Part shown: piece after piece, positions 41,476 through 49,491 of the stretch
Position numbering within the stretch: position 1 is the first letter of the stretch
Layout of the letters: every line of letters starts with the position of its first letter
Source: Acidobacteriota bacterium
Lineage (GTDB): Bacteria > Acidobacteriota > Terriglobia > Terriglobales > Acidobacteriaceae
Direction: 5' to 3'
DNA length: 60,291 nucleotides
Assembly: GCA_021846945.1 (NCBI GenBank)
Contig: JAJZVZ010000009.1
Location: 1-60,291 of the forward strand
The notes under the pieces: generated by a model
Databases searched by the model: none
Seen by the model: the letters and a program-made list of their open reading frames with translations, nothing else
What the model was told of the DNA's origin: nothing
Translations under genes and position numbers: made by a program

Positions 41476-42609
41476 TTAATCGTGCCTCAGTGCATCCACA
41501 GGCGAGAGCCGCCCTGCGCGCCATGCCGGAAGCGCTCCGGCAATCACCCCGGCGAGCATTGCGATCCCCATTGCCTGGGCGAGCAGCGACCAATGGAGGG
41601 ACGCGGTAAAAAAGCTTGCTGTCTCCGGCATGGCCGCCAGCACGCGCAGGCCGCACCATCCTAAAGCAATACCGAGCAATCCTCCGCCCACACCGAGCGT
41701 GACAGCTTCAATTTCAACGTGCGCCAGGACCTGCCATCGCGTCCAACCCAGAGCGCGCAGAATGCCGATCTCCTGCGTGCGCTCGAAGACTGACATCGCC
41801 ATGGTGTTGGCGATGCCCAGTATTCCAATAAGAAGGGCCAGCAACGACGTACCCCACGCCGAAGCCTGGGCCAGCTTTACAAATTGATTGTCGCTGGCGC
41901 GCTCTGCCGCGGGAACGGCGCGCACTCCCGGCAGCGCGGCTTCGATCTCGGTCTGCGCGTGCTTCAAGTACTGTTCAGGCGATTCTCCGGCGGGCGCCGG
42001 GCGCAGCCGCACATCGATCGTCGACACTTTGCCATCCATGCCGCTTAGCTGCTGTAATTGGTCGAGGGGCATGATGATCGCAGCCGCCTCAAGTGTTGAA
42101 GCGCCGTGATAGATCGCCGTGACCTTGAATCGCGTGCCTTGCAGATCAAGGTTGTCGCCAGGGTTCTTCTTCAAATCCTGAGCGAGCTGATCGCCGAGCA
42201 TCACTTCAGGCTTGCCATCGCGAAACCGCCGTCCCGCCAGAATCTGCAGAGAATCAAATTGAAATGCATCACCCTTCCATCCATAGACCAGTGCATTGAT
42301 GTCCGGGGTTAAGTCCATCAGATTAAAGATCGTGGGCGAGGCCTGTGCCACAACAGGCACATTTCTCAGCTTTGCCGCCACCGACTCGCTCATTGAAGTG
42401 TTCAGGAATGTGCCCTGAATCACTGCCATGTCCGTCCCGCTGCCGGAGTAAATTCGCAACCACTGCTGCTCAAATGCGCTCGAAAATCCTACCAGACCGA
42501 CAAATGCGCCAACCGCCATGCCGATGCCGGAGAGCGTGAGCAGTGTCCTCAACCGCCGGCGACGGAGGTTCTTCAGCATATATCCGGTGAATGTCAATGA
42601 ATCGACCAT
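41476..42609 (-). CDS. MacB/FtsX-type ABC transporter permease
   Basis: The 377-residue protein has the MacB layout: TM1 near residues 20-45 (RTLLTLSGIGMAVGAFVGLVGF), a periplasmic MacB_PCD domain (about 50-250) and an FtsX domain with three TMs (SLLALLIGILGIANTMAMSVFERTQEIGILRALG; GVGGGLLGIALGWCGL; AMGIAMLAGVIAGALPAWRAGRLSPVDALR). Such permeases export or mechanically transmit signals with an ATPase and a membrane-fusion protein. Neither partner is adjacent: neighbours are a cytochrome c and a glycosyltransferase. Partners may be encoded elsewhere. Confidence 0.9.
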   Translation of the reverse strand: MVDSLTFTGYMLKNLRRRRLRTLLTLSGIGMAVGAFVGLVGFSSAFEQQWLRIYSGSGTDMAVIQGTFLNTSMSESVAAKLRNVPVVAQASPTIFNLMDLTPDINALVYGWKGDAFQFDSLQILAGRRFRDGKPEVMLGDQLAQDLKKNPGDNLDLQGTRFKVTAIYHGASTLEAAAIIMPLDQLQQLSGMDGKVSTIDVRLRPAPAGESPEQYLKHAQTEIEAALPGVRAVPAAERASDNQFVKLAQASAWGTSLLALLIGILGIANTMAMSVFERTQEIGILRALGWTRWQVLAHVEIEAVTLGVGGGLLGIALGWCGLRVLAAMPETASFFTASLHWSLLAQAMGIAMLAGVIAGALPAWRAGRLSPVDALRHD

Positions 42610-42776
42610 GAAGTGGGGGGCGTCCTTCTGTCTTGGCGTGGAAGAGATTCAGCAGTGAGTTTGCCAGGGCGGTATTTGGTGCACCCTTACAGGATAAGAG
42701 ATTTGGGGAGTTCTTTCCAAATCTCGACTGCCCCAGATCGACGCCGCGACCCTGAAGCGGGCGGGCGCGAGGCAAT

Positions 42777-43304
42777 TCAGAACATGGGACGGGATGCAGC
42801 CGCAGCCGCTTTCCACTGCTCCGTCACACTCGGAGGCAGCTTGGGCATTGCCGTCAGAAATGTGATGACCTGCCAAATCTGCTTCTCAGCCAGCTTGTGG
42901 TTCCAGGACGGCATCCCGCTCCATCGAATGCCATGCAGGATGATGTAGAAATCCTCGTTTTCCGGCAAATCCTCCCTGTCTTGCACAAACTGCTTCGGAT
43001 GGGGCTTGAGCGCCTCAGCAAAGGCCGATTCACGATGTGCCACGTCTCCGTGGCAGGTAGAGCAATGGGCCTGATAAATCTTCATCCCGGCTACAAGATT
43101 CGGCTCGTCGGGCTGAACGGGATCCCAAACGGGCGGTGCAAGACGTCTTACGGCTGCATCGAGAGATGGTGCGGCGACCCATGTGCTGACAGTATTGTTC
43201 GGCATATCCGCGCGCGGGTCGATGAATCCGAAGTACAGAAAGAGGAAGATACCGACGAAAATGAGAATCGCTCCCGCAACGAATCCATCGAAAAACTTGC
43301 CCAC
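42777..43304 (-). CDS. Membrane-anchored mono-haem cytochrome c
   Basis: The 175-residue protein has one N-terminal membrane helix (about 7-28, FVAGAILIFVGIFLFLYFGF). A class I cytochrome c domain follows, with the haem motif CSTCH (residues 81-85) and an axial Met in WSGMPSW (131). It should carry electrons on the periplasmic face of the inner membrane. The start is GTG at 43304 with AAAGGA about eight bases upstream. It stands alone between the small secreted protein and the permease gene; no oxidase subunit is nearby. Confidence 0.88.
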   Translation of the reverse strand: MGKFFDGFVAGAILIFVGIFLFLYFGFIDPRADMPNNTVSTWVAAPSLDAAVRRLAPPVWDPVQPDEPNLVAGMKIYQAHCSTCHGDVAHRESAFAEALKPHPKQFVQDREDLPENEDFYIILHGIRWSGMPSWNHKLAEKQIWQVITFLTAMPKLPPSVTEQWKAAAAASRPMF

Positions 43305-43455
43305 GGCAGGTTCCTTTCAGATTATGTCCGATCTGAGGCTGCGTATCAGAGTCGAGGGGAGGGAATTGAGCAGAAAGTGCGAACGAACTTACTGCTCCTT
43401 CCGATCAGGATGGCATCGGGAATAGGAAATCGTCCAGTGACAACAGAGGTACATC

Positions 43456-43493
43456 CCTGTCCTGGTGGGTGGGCGCCAACCCGCCAGGACAGG
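43456..43493. repeat. Long GC-rich hairpin, REP-like
   Basis: CCTGTCCTGG and CCAGGACAGG form a perfect 10-bp stem, continued by a T-G wobble and GGGT/ACCC around a GC-rich tip. It lies downstream of the minus-strand secreted-protein gene. No T-run follows. It may be an extragenic palindrome or a 3'-end structure. Confidence 0.5.
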
Positions 43494-43549
43494 CAACCGG
43501 CGGCAGATCCAGCGGCTTGGAAGCAGCCGCTACCGCCTGGACCCGGGAC

Positions 43550-43918
43550 CTACTTCGCCCGGTTCGCCGTGAACTCCGTGGCGGGGCGATCGCCGAACTG
43601 CCGGCTGAACTTGATGGAATCGGCGCCATCGGCTTTGCCCGTATACGTGATTTTGAACTCGTTACCGTTGAAATTCATCACTTGATCGAAGGAGATGTTA
43701 TCGCCATCGATCTTACCATCCGATAAATCGGTTTCCCCGCGCGGTGTGGTGATCTTGCCGGTTAATGCCGAACCATCGACGTGAAAGTCGAAGGTGAGAT
43801 TCTGCGTCCCTCTCGGAGTTTCGACTTGAGCGTTCCACTTACCGTTGAAGTCGGCGGCCAAAGCGGTCACCGCACCGAGCGCTACAAACAAAACAGCAAG
43901 CCCTAACTTCCTGAACAT
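43550..43918 (-). CDS. Small secreted lipocalin-like beta protein (hypothetical)
   Basis: A 122-residue product with a clear signal peptide (LGLAVLFVALGAVTALAADF). The mature part is a series of short beta strands with Gly/Asp turns: GKWNAQVETPRGTQNLTFDF, DGSALTGKITTP, GKIDGDNISFDQVMNFNG and FKITYTGKADG. This looks like a small antiparallel barrel common in Acidobacteria. Function is unknown. The ATG at 43918 has GGGGAGG seven bases upstream, which settles the start against a much longer frame reaching back into the GT2 gene. Confidence 0.82.
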   Translation of the reverse strand: MFRKLGLAVLFVALGAVTALAADFNGKWNAQVETPRGTQNLTFDFHVDGSALTGKITTPRGETDLSDGKIDGDNISFDQVMNFNGNEFKITYTGKADGADSIKFSRQFGDRPATEFTANRAK

Positions 43919-44183
43919 GTAACTGCCTCCCCGGTTCTCAATTGGTCGGGACATCAGGCGCCGCAGCAACTCCCCATGACCATTCCCCACCACGATGGCA
44001 GCCAAACGCTTCTTCCCTTCAGGAAATGCCATCGGCCGCGCGGACGCGGTGCCTGAAAGGGAATGGAAATTGTGGAGATGCTCTCTACCTGGTATCTGAC
44101 TAAACTGACGCGATGATCCCGCGATAAGACGCATCAGAAGGCAGGTAATTACGAACAGAGAAATGCCGCCGTGCCTGCGCGCG

Positions 44184-44954
44184 CTATTTGAGAACCCCGG
44201 CGCGGTGAATATGCTCAACTTGTCTGTTGTAGTGGCCGAAGAGGGCATTCCAGCGAATGATGGCGATATCTTCCAGCATCCTCACGCCGTCCTTGAGATA
44301 ACTGATACGGGTGCGTTCGTCGTGGGCCCAGCTTACCGGGACCTCCGTAACGCGTAAACCGCGCTTGAGCGCGATGAAGAGAATTTCGGGATCGAAGCCC
44401 CACCGTTCGATGGTCTGGAGCTGGCAGACCGTCTGTGCGGCATGGCGGGTAAAGGCCTTGAAGCCGCATTGCGTGTCTGCAAACGACAATCCCATCACGG
44501 CGCGGGTTACGGCGTTGAAGCACCGGCCGAAGAACTGGCGATAGAGCGGCTGCCGGATGGTTTGCCGGCTGCGCTCAAGCCAGCGGGAACCGATGGCGAT
44601 ATCCGCGCCGGCGGCGATGGCGGCGAACAGTCGCTCCGCCTCCTCGATGGGCGCCGAGAGGTCGGCATCACTGAACATGACAATCTCACCCAAGGCCTGC
44701 AGCAGACCGGAGCGGACGCTGTACCCCTTGCCGCGATTGCCGGGATTTTCAAGGAGCCGGACCTCGGGAGCCGATGCGGAAAAGGCGCGCACGATCTCCG
44801 CGGTGGCATCGCGGGAGCCGTCGTTGACCACAACGACCTCCGCCTCCCAGCCGTGTTCACGGATGCACGCAACCACCGCATCGAGCGTCGCGGAGATGCG
44901 CGCGCTCTCGTTATAGGCCGGGATTACGATGCTGTACTTGGGATACTGCGCCAT
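44184..44954 (-). CDS. GT2-family glycosyltransferase (polyprenyl-phosphate sugar type)
   Basis: The 256-residue protein has a GT-A domain: YSIVIPAYNES near the start, VVVNDGSRDAT, the DxD-type motif FSDADLSAP (Asp96/Asp98) and AIGSRW. It resembles dolichyl-phosphate glucosyl/mannosyltransferases (DPM1/ALG5) and has no C-terminal membrane helices. It should transfer a sugar from a nucleotide donor to a polyprenyl phosphate, which then serves in envelope glycan assembly; the exact sugar is unknown. It is upstream of the small secreted protein on the same strand. Confidence 0.88.
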   Translation of the reverse strand: MAQYPKYSIVIPAYNESARISATLDAVVACIREHGWEAEVVVVNDGSRDATAEIVRAFSASAPEVRLLENPGNRGKGYSVRSGLLQALGEIVMFSDADLSAPIEEAERLFAAIAAGADIAIGSRWLERSRQTIRQPLYRQFFGRCFNAVTRAVMGLSFADTQCGFKAFTRHAAQTVCQLQTIERWGFDPEILFIALKRGLRVTEVPVSWAHDERTRISYLKDGVRMLEDIAIIRWNALFGHYNRQVEHIHRAGVLK

Positions 44955-45094
44955 GCCAATCGCCGCTCGACTAAGTCCCGTAGAGTCCGGGGTCTGGATT
45001 CCATGGGCTGACTTTGGACATCATAACGCAGAACGCGGGTGGCGGCTCCGGATCACACCCCGCGATTTTCGGCAACTTGCTGATGCACAATGGT

Positions 45095-45100
45095 TATAAT
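45095..45100 (+). promoter_or_regulatory. TATAAT -10 box upstream of HU/IHF gene
   Basis: A perfect TATAAT lies 76 bp before the ATG. No convincing -35 was found at 17 bp. Predicted transcript leader about 70 nt. Confidence 0.4.
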
Positions 45101-45176
45101 CACGAAATGGAAGGTGCGGCTTGCGCACGTTCTGGAAGAAAAATCCGGCTATGCCGGGAACGGAGACCGAAACGAC

Positions 45177-45473
45177 ATGACGAAGGCAGACCTGGTGGAA
45201 AAGGTGACCGGCTTGGGTGATCTGACCCGCCGCGATGGCGAAATCATTGTTGAAACCATCTTTGGCTCCGTGATCGGAGCGTTGCAGAGCGGCGACAAAA
45301 TCGAGATTCGCGGCTTCGGGTCATTCCGCATCCGGCAGCGGAATCCGCGGATTGGCCGCAATCCCAAGACCGGAGAACGCGTTGAGGTACCGGCTAAACG
45401 GGTGCCCTACTTCAAGCCGTCCAAGGAGTTGCGTGATCTGGTGAATCCCGGTGAAGCGGTCAAGGCTTCCTGA
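45177..45473 (+). CDS. HU/IHF-family DNA-binding protein
   Basis: The 98-residue protein matches the HU/IHF fold: helical N-terminus (TKADLVEKVTGLGDLTRRDGEIIVETIFG), then GDKIEIRGFGSFRIRQR and the DNA-binding arm RNPRIGRNPKTGERVEVPAKRVPYFKPSKELRD. The arm with RxxRxGRNPKTGE and the wording near it are closer to IHF-beta than to plain HU, but IHF and HU cannot be split safely by eye. It bends DNA as a dimer and shapes the nucleoid. The ATG at 45177 is chosen since family members begin with MTK; GGAG lies about ten bases upstream. It is convergent with pgeF. Confidence 0.92.
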   Translation: MTKADLVEKVTGLGDLTRRDGEIIVETIFGSVIGALQSGDKIEIRGFGSFRIRQRNPRIGRNPKTGERVEVPAKRVPYFKPSKELRDLVNPGEAVKAS

Positions 45474-45596
45474 TCCGGGCTTGAACTGAGGACGGAGCGG
45501 AGTGGCCCCTGAAGGCATCGCTCCCTGGTGCCGGAATCGAAGTGCGCATCCGTTTCCTGGGAAGCCATTAAGCTATTCAGAATCTTTAAAGTAGAC

Positions 45597-46745
45597 TCAG
45601 CAACTGGCGGAAGAGCGCCGCCATTTGGCCAAGGGATGATGGATGCCGATAACGCTGAGCATCCGTCCCGCATGGCCCTTCGACGCGCGGTGCGAGAAGA
45701 AGAGTTCCGTCTGACAACTTGTGCAGCCGCCCACGACGTGGATGGATCTGGGCTTGAGTCCGGCCGCCAGCAACTGGCGTCGGTTAGCCTCTACCAGATC
45801 GAGATGCAGATTGGGGCCAATGGGCGAGTGGCCGGGCGCGCGCTGGGTGAGAAAGAGCATCGGATACTTGCGGCGCACCTCGTCGGCGTCGTAGACCTCG
45901 CGGAATAGCTCGCGGGCATAGACAAACTGCGATTCAAAGCCCGAAAGCACCTCTTCCCCGACCGCATAGCAACAGGCTCCAATGCCGGGTCCGATCGCCG
46001 CGGTCAGGTCTTCGGGATGAGAGCCAAACTCCAGCCGCATGCGGCCTATTCCGTTTTCCACGATGCGCTTGACCGTCCCGCGCCAACCGGCATGGAAGGC
46101 AGCGACCGCGCGGCGCTTGCGATCAGCCACCAGCACGGGAATACAGTCGGCGGTCTGGACGCCCAGCAGCAGGCCGGGCTCATCAGTCATCAGACCATCA
46201 GCTTTTCGCTCTGGCGATCCGCCGTCAGCAGCTACGGTATCGCAGCACTCTTTGCAGAGCGGATCGGCCGCCATGACGGGAATGACCATCGCCGAGTGAA
46301 TCTGGCGAACGGTGACGACGGCCGTGGCCGGATCCCCGGTCACGGCCTCGGCAAAAAGCTGCCGGTTGCGCAGCACGGAATCCCGGCTGTCGCTGGCTGT
46401 AAAGCCCAGATTCAGATCCCCCGGCGTACCCTCCGGGCAATAGGCCCGGCTGACGCCTCCTTTGCGCGTGCTGAAGCCGTGCCATAGCCAGGGAATATTT
46501 TCCCATTTCGGAACCGTCAGGTATTGGACGCCGTTGGGGGCGATCCGTGGCGCCGGTGCGGCCAGGGTCGGATCTTTCGATGTGCCGTGCTCGATCCGGA
46601 GCCGACGGGCTCTGCTCGCGATCTTCCCGCGAAGACTGCGTACCAGTCCTGCCTCGCGAAAAAGAGTGTCGATGGCATGAATGTCGTTTACGGAATCGGC
46701 GTCGGAGCTGGGGCGAGGACACATCTCACCTTTGATTTTATCCAT
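45597..46745 (-). CDS. pgeF: Peptidoglycan editing factor PgeF / laccase-domain protein
   Basis: The protein (about 382 residues) has the YfiH/DUF152 metal-site set: the VRQIHSA His, TADCIPVLV Cys, AFHAGWRGT His, and the later GPGIGACCYAVG. Family members remove mis-incorporated amino acids from peptidoglycan precursors, and some show purine nucleoside phosphorylase or polyphenol oxidase activity. About 70 extra N-terminal residues precede the conserved core. Start is uncertain: ATG at 46745 is given, ATG at 46724 (after AAAGG) is possible. It is convergent with the HU gene. Confidence 0.9.
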   Translation of the reverse strand: MDKIKGEMCPRPSSDADSVNDIHAIDTLFREAGLVRSLRGKIASRARRLRIEHGTSKDPTLAAPAPRIAPNGVQYLTVPKWENIPWLWHGFSTRKGGVSRAYCPEGTPGDLNLGFTASDSRDSVLRNRQLFAEAVTGDPATAVVTVRQIHSAMVIPVMAADPLCKECCDTVAADGGSPERKADGLMTDEPGLLLGVQTADCIPVLVADRKRRAVAAFHAGWRGTVKRIVENGIGRMRLEFGSHPEDLTAAIGPGIGACCYAVGEEVLSGFESQFVYARELFREVYDADEVRRKYPMLFLTQRAPGHSPIGPNLHLDLVEANRRQLLAAGLKPRSIHVVGGCTSCQTELFFSHRASKGHAGRMLSVIGIHHPLAKWRRSSASC

Positions 46746-47186
46746 CCACGGGAGCAATTTGCGGGCAGGGAATCAGTCCGGAAGCGGGTGAGCAGGTGGG
46801 CCTACCTTCCGGTAGGCCCGCTCGAGAGGCAAATAAGGTGGGAAGTCCAGGGGGGATAAAAGAGAAGAGATCCTTGCGGACCTTCAAGAAGGGATGAGTA
46901 CCTTGCTTGGAAGGGACATATCTGGGGAAGCCTCTGCTTGTTATTCATTAAGATGCAACATCGGACGAATGGTTGTCTACCGCGTCCCCCGAAGAAGCAT
47001 GCTCTGGCGGGTCCCCATGCCGCCGGAACACAATCCTGACCCACGCCCTGTCCTGCGAGCGGCTGCCGTGCCCAGGGCGAGCCAAGCTCTCCACCAAGCC
47101 ATTGTAAATCAGGAAATTAGCCAGAATTCCATCTGCCTGGGCAACTGGCTTTGAGGCAGAATGAGATACCGGGGCTGGGCAAATCG
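46746..47186. other. 440-bp spacer upstream of pgeF with strong hairpin
   Basis: It contains an 11-bp stem with the tetraloop TTCC (46796-46806 pairing with 46811-46821, two wobbles), which could end the FG-GAP transcript or sit in the pgeF leader. A short frame at 46894-47154 on the plus strand has its ribosome site touching the ATG and an irregular composition; I do not call it. Otherwise nothing is seen. Confidence 0.45.
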
Positions 47187-48491
47187 CTATTTCTTGGGTT
47201 CCTCTTCCTGTTTGACTTCCTGACCTTCGCCGGGGAACGGCCAGTGCGTATCGAGCAGGATCTCCTTCTCGCGCTCCGTCTTCGGCACCTTGTTTACCTT
47301 CAGATTCTCAAAGAAATGCACGCCCGTCTTTCCAGCGGTGGCGATGTCGATGTCGCCGTCCAAGTCCAAGTCCTGTGTAATGAACTGGGTACCCGCGCCG
47401 GCGGTGCCATTCACGCTGATGGCATAGCGGGTGAAGGTCGCGGTCTTGCGGTCGATTTTGTAATAGTAAACGACCAGCGGATCGTAGGAGCCGGGATCGT
47501 GGCCGGAGTGGCCGCGATAGCGTTTGCCGGCGAGCAGTTCAGGCTGTCCGTCGCCGTCCAGATCCACCAGTTTGAGAGCGTGAATCTGCGAGTAGGACTC
47601 GTCGATGGGATGCCGGATCCACTGGCGGCTGCCGCCGTTGTCCTTCTGTTCCAGCCAGTAAAGCCCGTAGCTGTGGCCCTGACCGTAGATCAGGTCCATC
47701 TTGCCGTCGTGGTTCACGTCGTAGCCGAGGATCGGAAAGCTGGCATCGCCCAGTTGCCAATCTCCATGCCACTCCCACTGATCCTTGTCCGCGTTTATCT
47801 GGCGGAACCAGCCGTAGGGGGTCAGAATGTCGGCCTTGCCATCGCCATCGATGTCGGCCACGCCGATGCCGTGGCCATCCTGCGCGCGCAAACCCACGTG
47901 ATGCACCCTCGGCGTGGGCCCGGAGAAGTCGATCCACAGGACGCCCATGTGCCCGTAGTGGGCAAAGATCAGGTCAGGCTTGCCGTCGCCGTTGATGTCG
48001 GCCTCCCACCCGCCCTCAGTGTCGTAGCTGTTGGTGATGAAGTGGCGCTTCCACATCACGTCCGGCTTGCCGGGATTCTCGTACCAGACAATGCCGTTGG
48101 TCTGCCATGCGGCGGTGACGACGTCGGGCCGGCCATCGTGGTTTACGTCAATCGTCCACTCGCCGCAGTCGGCCACGAACTCATCGACGATGCCGACCTC
48201 GCGGTACTGGTGGCGGGTCCAGACGCCGCCCTGCGGCCCGGGATTCTGGTACCAGTACGCGCCGCTGAGCAGGTCAGGCCACCCATCCCCGTTCATGTCC
48301 AGGGTCGTAATACCCTCGGCATGATCCGTGCCGAGCCGGTGGACGAAGAAGGTCGCCTGGGGAACGCCGTAAGGACCGGGGCCGGGGGCGGTCAGACGCT
48401 CGTAACGGTTTTGGGCCTGAAGGACACAGGCGCCCGCAAGGATGGCAAAAAGCGCCACTCCCGCCGCATTGCTCAGTTGGTGCAGTCTCAT
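47187..48491 (-). CDS. Secreted FG-GAP/VCBS repeat protein
   Basis: The 434-residue product has a signal peptide (AGVALFAILAGACVLQAQ) and at least seven FG-GAP-like repeats marked by Ca2+-binding loops: DMNGDGWPD, DVNHDGRPD, DINGDGKPD, DIDGDGKAD, DVNHDGKMD, DLDGDGQPE and DLDLDGDID. These form a seven-bladed beta-propeller as in integrin alpha chains. Periplasmic or extracellular binding to carbohydrate or protein is likely; no catalytic motif is recognised. The tail is Lys/Glu-rich. The gene follows the SDR gene by 59 bp on the same strand. Confidence 0.88.
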   Translation of the reverse strand: MRLHQLSNAAGVALFAILAGACVLQAQNRYERLTAPGPGPYGVPQATFFVHRLGTDHAEGITTLDMNGDGWPDLLSGAYWYQNPGPQGGVWTRHQYREVGIVDEFVADCGEWTIDVNHDGRPDVVTAAWQTNGIVWYENPGKPDVMWKRHFITNSYDTEGGWEADINGDGKPDLIFAHYGHMGVLWIDFSGPTPRVHHVGLRAQDGHGIGVADIDGDGKADILTPYGWFRQINADKDQWEWHGDWQLGDASFPILGYDVNHDGKMDLIYGQGHSYGLYWLEQKDNGGSRQWIRHPIDESYSQIHALKLVDLDGDGQPELLAGKRYRGHSGHDPGSYDPLVVYYYKIDRKTATFTRYAISVNGTAGAGTQFITQDLDLDGDIDIATAGKTGVHFFENLKVNKVPKTEREKEILLDTHWPFPGEGQEVKQEEEPKK

Positions 48492-48550
48492 GGGAGGATT
48501 TCCTTTCGCGGGCCATTGTCGTTGCTGGCGGCGGTTGCCTGCAAGCGCTT

Positions 48551-49348
48551 TTATGCGCCGTTCCTTTCCGGCCGTGCCGCCTTTTCGATCACGCCGGTGA
48601 TCAGTCCGGCCGGCAGGAAGCGGACGAGACCGGCCGTCAGCCTGCCGCGCAGATTGGGAATGATCGTGCGCTGCCCACGGGCAAGAGCGGTGACGGCGCG
48701 CCGCGCCACATCCGGAGTTGCCTGAACTCCGCGCATGAAGAAGCGGGCACGCGATACGTCGAAGAACTCGCTCTCGGTAGGCCCAGGGCAGAGAGCCGTC
48801 ACCTTCACTCCGAAACGCGCCACCTCAGCCGCCAGTCCCAGAGCGAAGTAGCGGTCGAAGACCTTGGTTGCGGCGTAGGTTGAGAAGTACGGAATGGGTT
48901 GAAAGCTGGCCGTGGAGGCAACCACCAGCACCCAGCCGCGCCGGCGCTCCACCATGCGCGGAACAAAGAGCCGCGAGAGCCGCACCACCGCCTCGCAGTT
49001 CACGCGCACCTGGCTCAGTTCCTGCTCCGCGGGAGTCTCGTGAAAAGCGCCATATTGCCCAAGGCCGGCATTGTTGATGAGGATGTCTACGGTCAGGCCC
49101 GCGCCCTCGGTGGCGTCGTAGATCTGCTGCGGAGCGGCGGGATCGTTCAGATCGGCGACAACGATGCGCGTCTCCGCTCCCTTGCCAGCCAACTCCGCGG
49201 CCAGCGCCTCCAGCCGCTTGTGGCGCCGCGAGGTGAGGATGAGTTTGACGCCGTGAGCGGCCAGTTCACGCGCCAGCGCCGCGCCAATGCCGGCGCTGGC
49301 CCCGGTGACCAGCGCCCATTTTCCGTGGAAGTCCCTGATGTTTGCCAT
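48551..49348 (-). CDS. Short-chain dehydrogenase/reductase (SDR)
   Basis: The 265-residue protein is a classical SDR: cofactor loop TGASAGIG (residues 15-22), NNAG motif in ILINNAGLGQYG, catalytic Ser in VVASTASFQ and Tyr-Lys in YAATK. The Arg pair after the second strand (TSRRHKR) points to NADP(H). It resembles the DltE/YqjQ group, with a C-terminal hydrophobic stretch (GLVRFLPAGLITGVI). Substrate is unknown. The ATG at 49348 (MANIRDFHG) is chosen because GGA lies seven bases upstream; the longer frame would use GTG. Confidence 0.88.
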   Translation of the reverse strand: MANIRDFHGKWALVTGASAGIGAALARELAAHGVKLILTSRRHKRLEALAAELAGKGAETRIVVADLNDPAAPQQIYDATEGAGLTVDILINNAGLGQYGAFHETPAEQELSQVRVNCEAVVRLSRLFVPRMVERRRGWVLVVASTASFQPIPYFSTYAATKVFDRYFALGLAAEVARFGVKVTALCPGPTESEFFDVSRARFFMRGVQATPDVARRAVTALARGQRTIIPNLRGRLTAGLVRFLPAGLITGVIEKAARPERNGA

Positions 49349-49491
49349 CGCCGGTCCATCATAGCGGATAGCCGCAGGCACAGAGCACGAACCGCCCGCG
49401 GCCAGGATCTGGATGCTGGGTGCCCTGGGCCTCGTCCGTCGCGGCGGAAGACCCGGGAAAGCGTGACCTCAACGCGCAAAATCACGTGGCC

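Noticed and set aside
42777-43304. Cytochrome c as part of an alternative complex III or oxidase operon
   Set aside because: None of the neighbouring genes encodes another respiratory subunit; it stands alone.
46894-47154. 86-codon frame in the pgeF upstream spacer
   Set aside because: The purine tract touches the ATG, no family is recognisable, and the composition is not protein-like.
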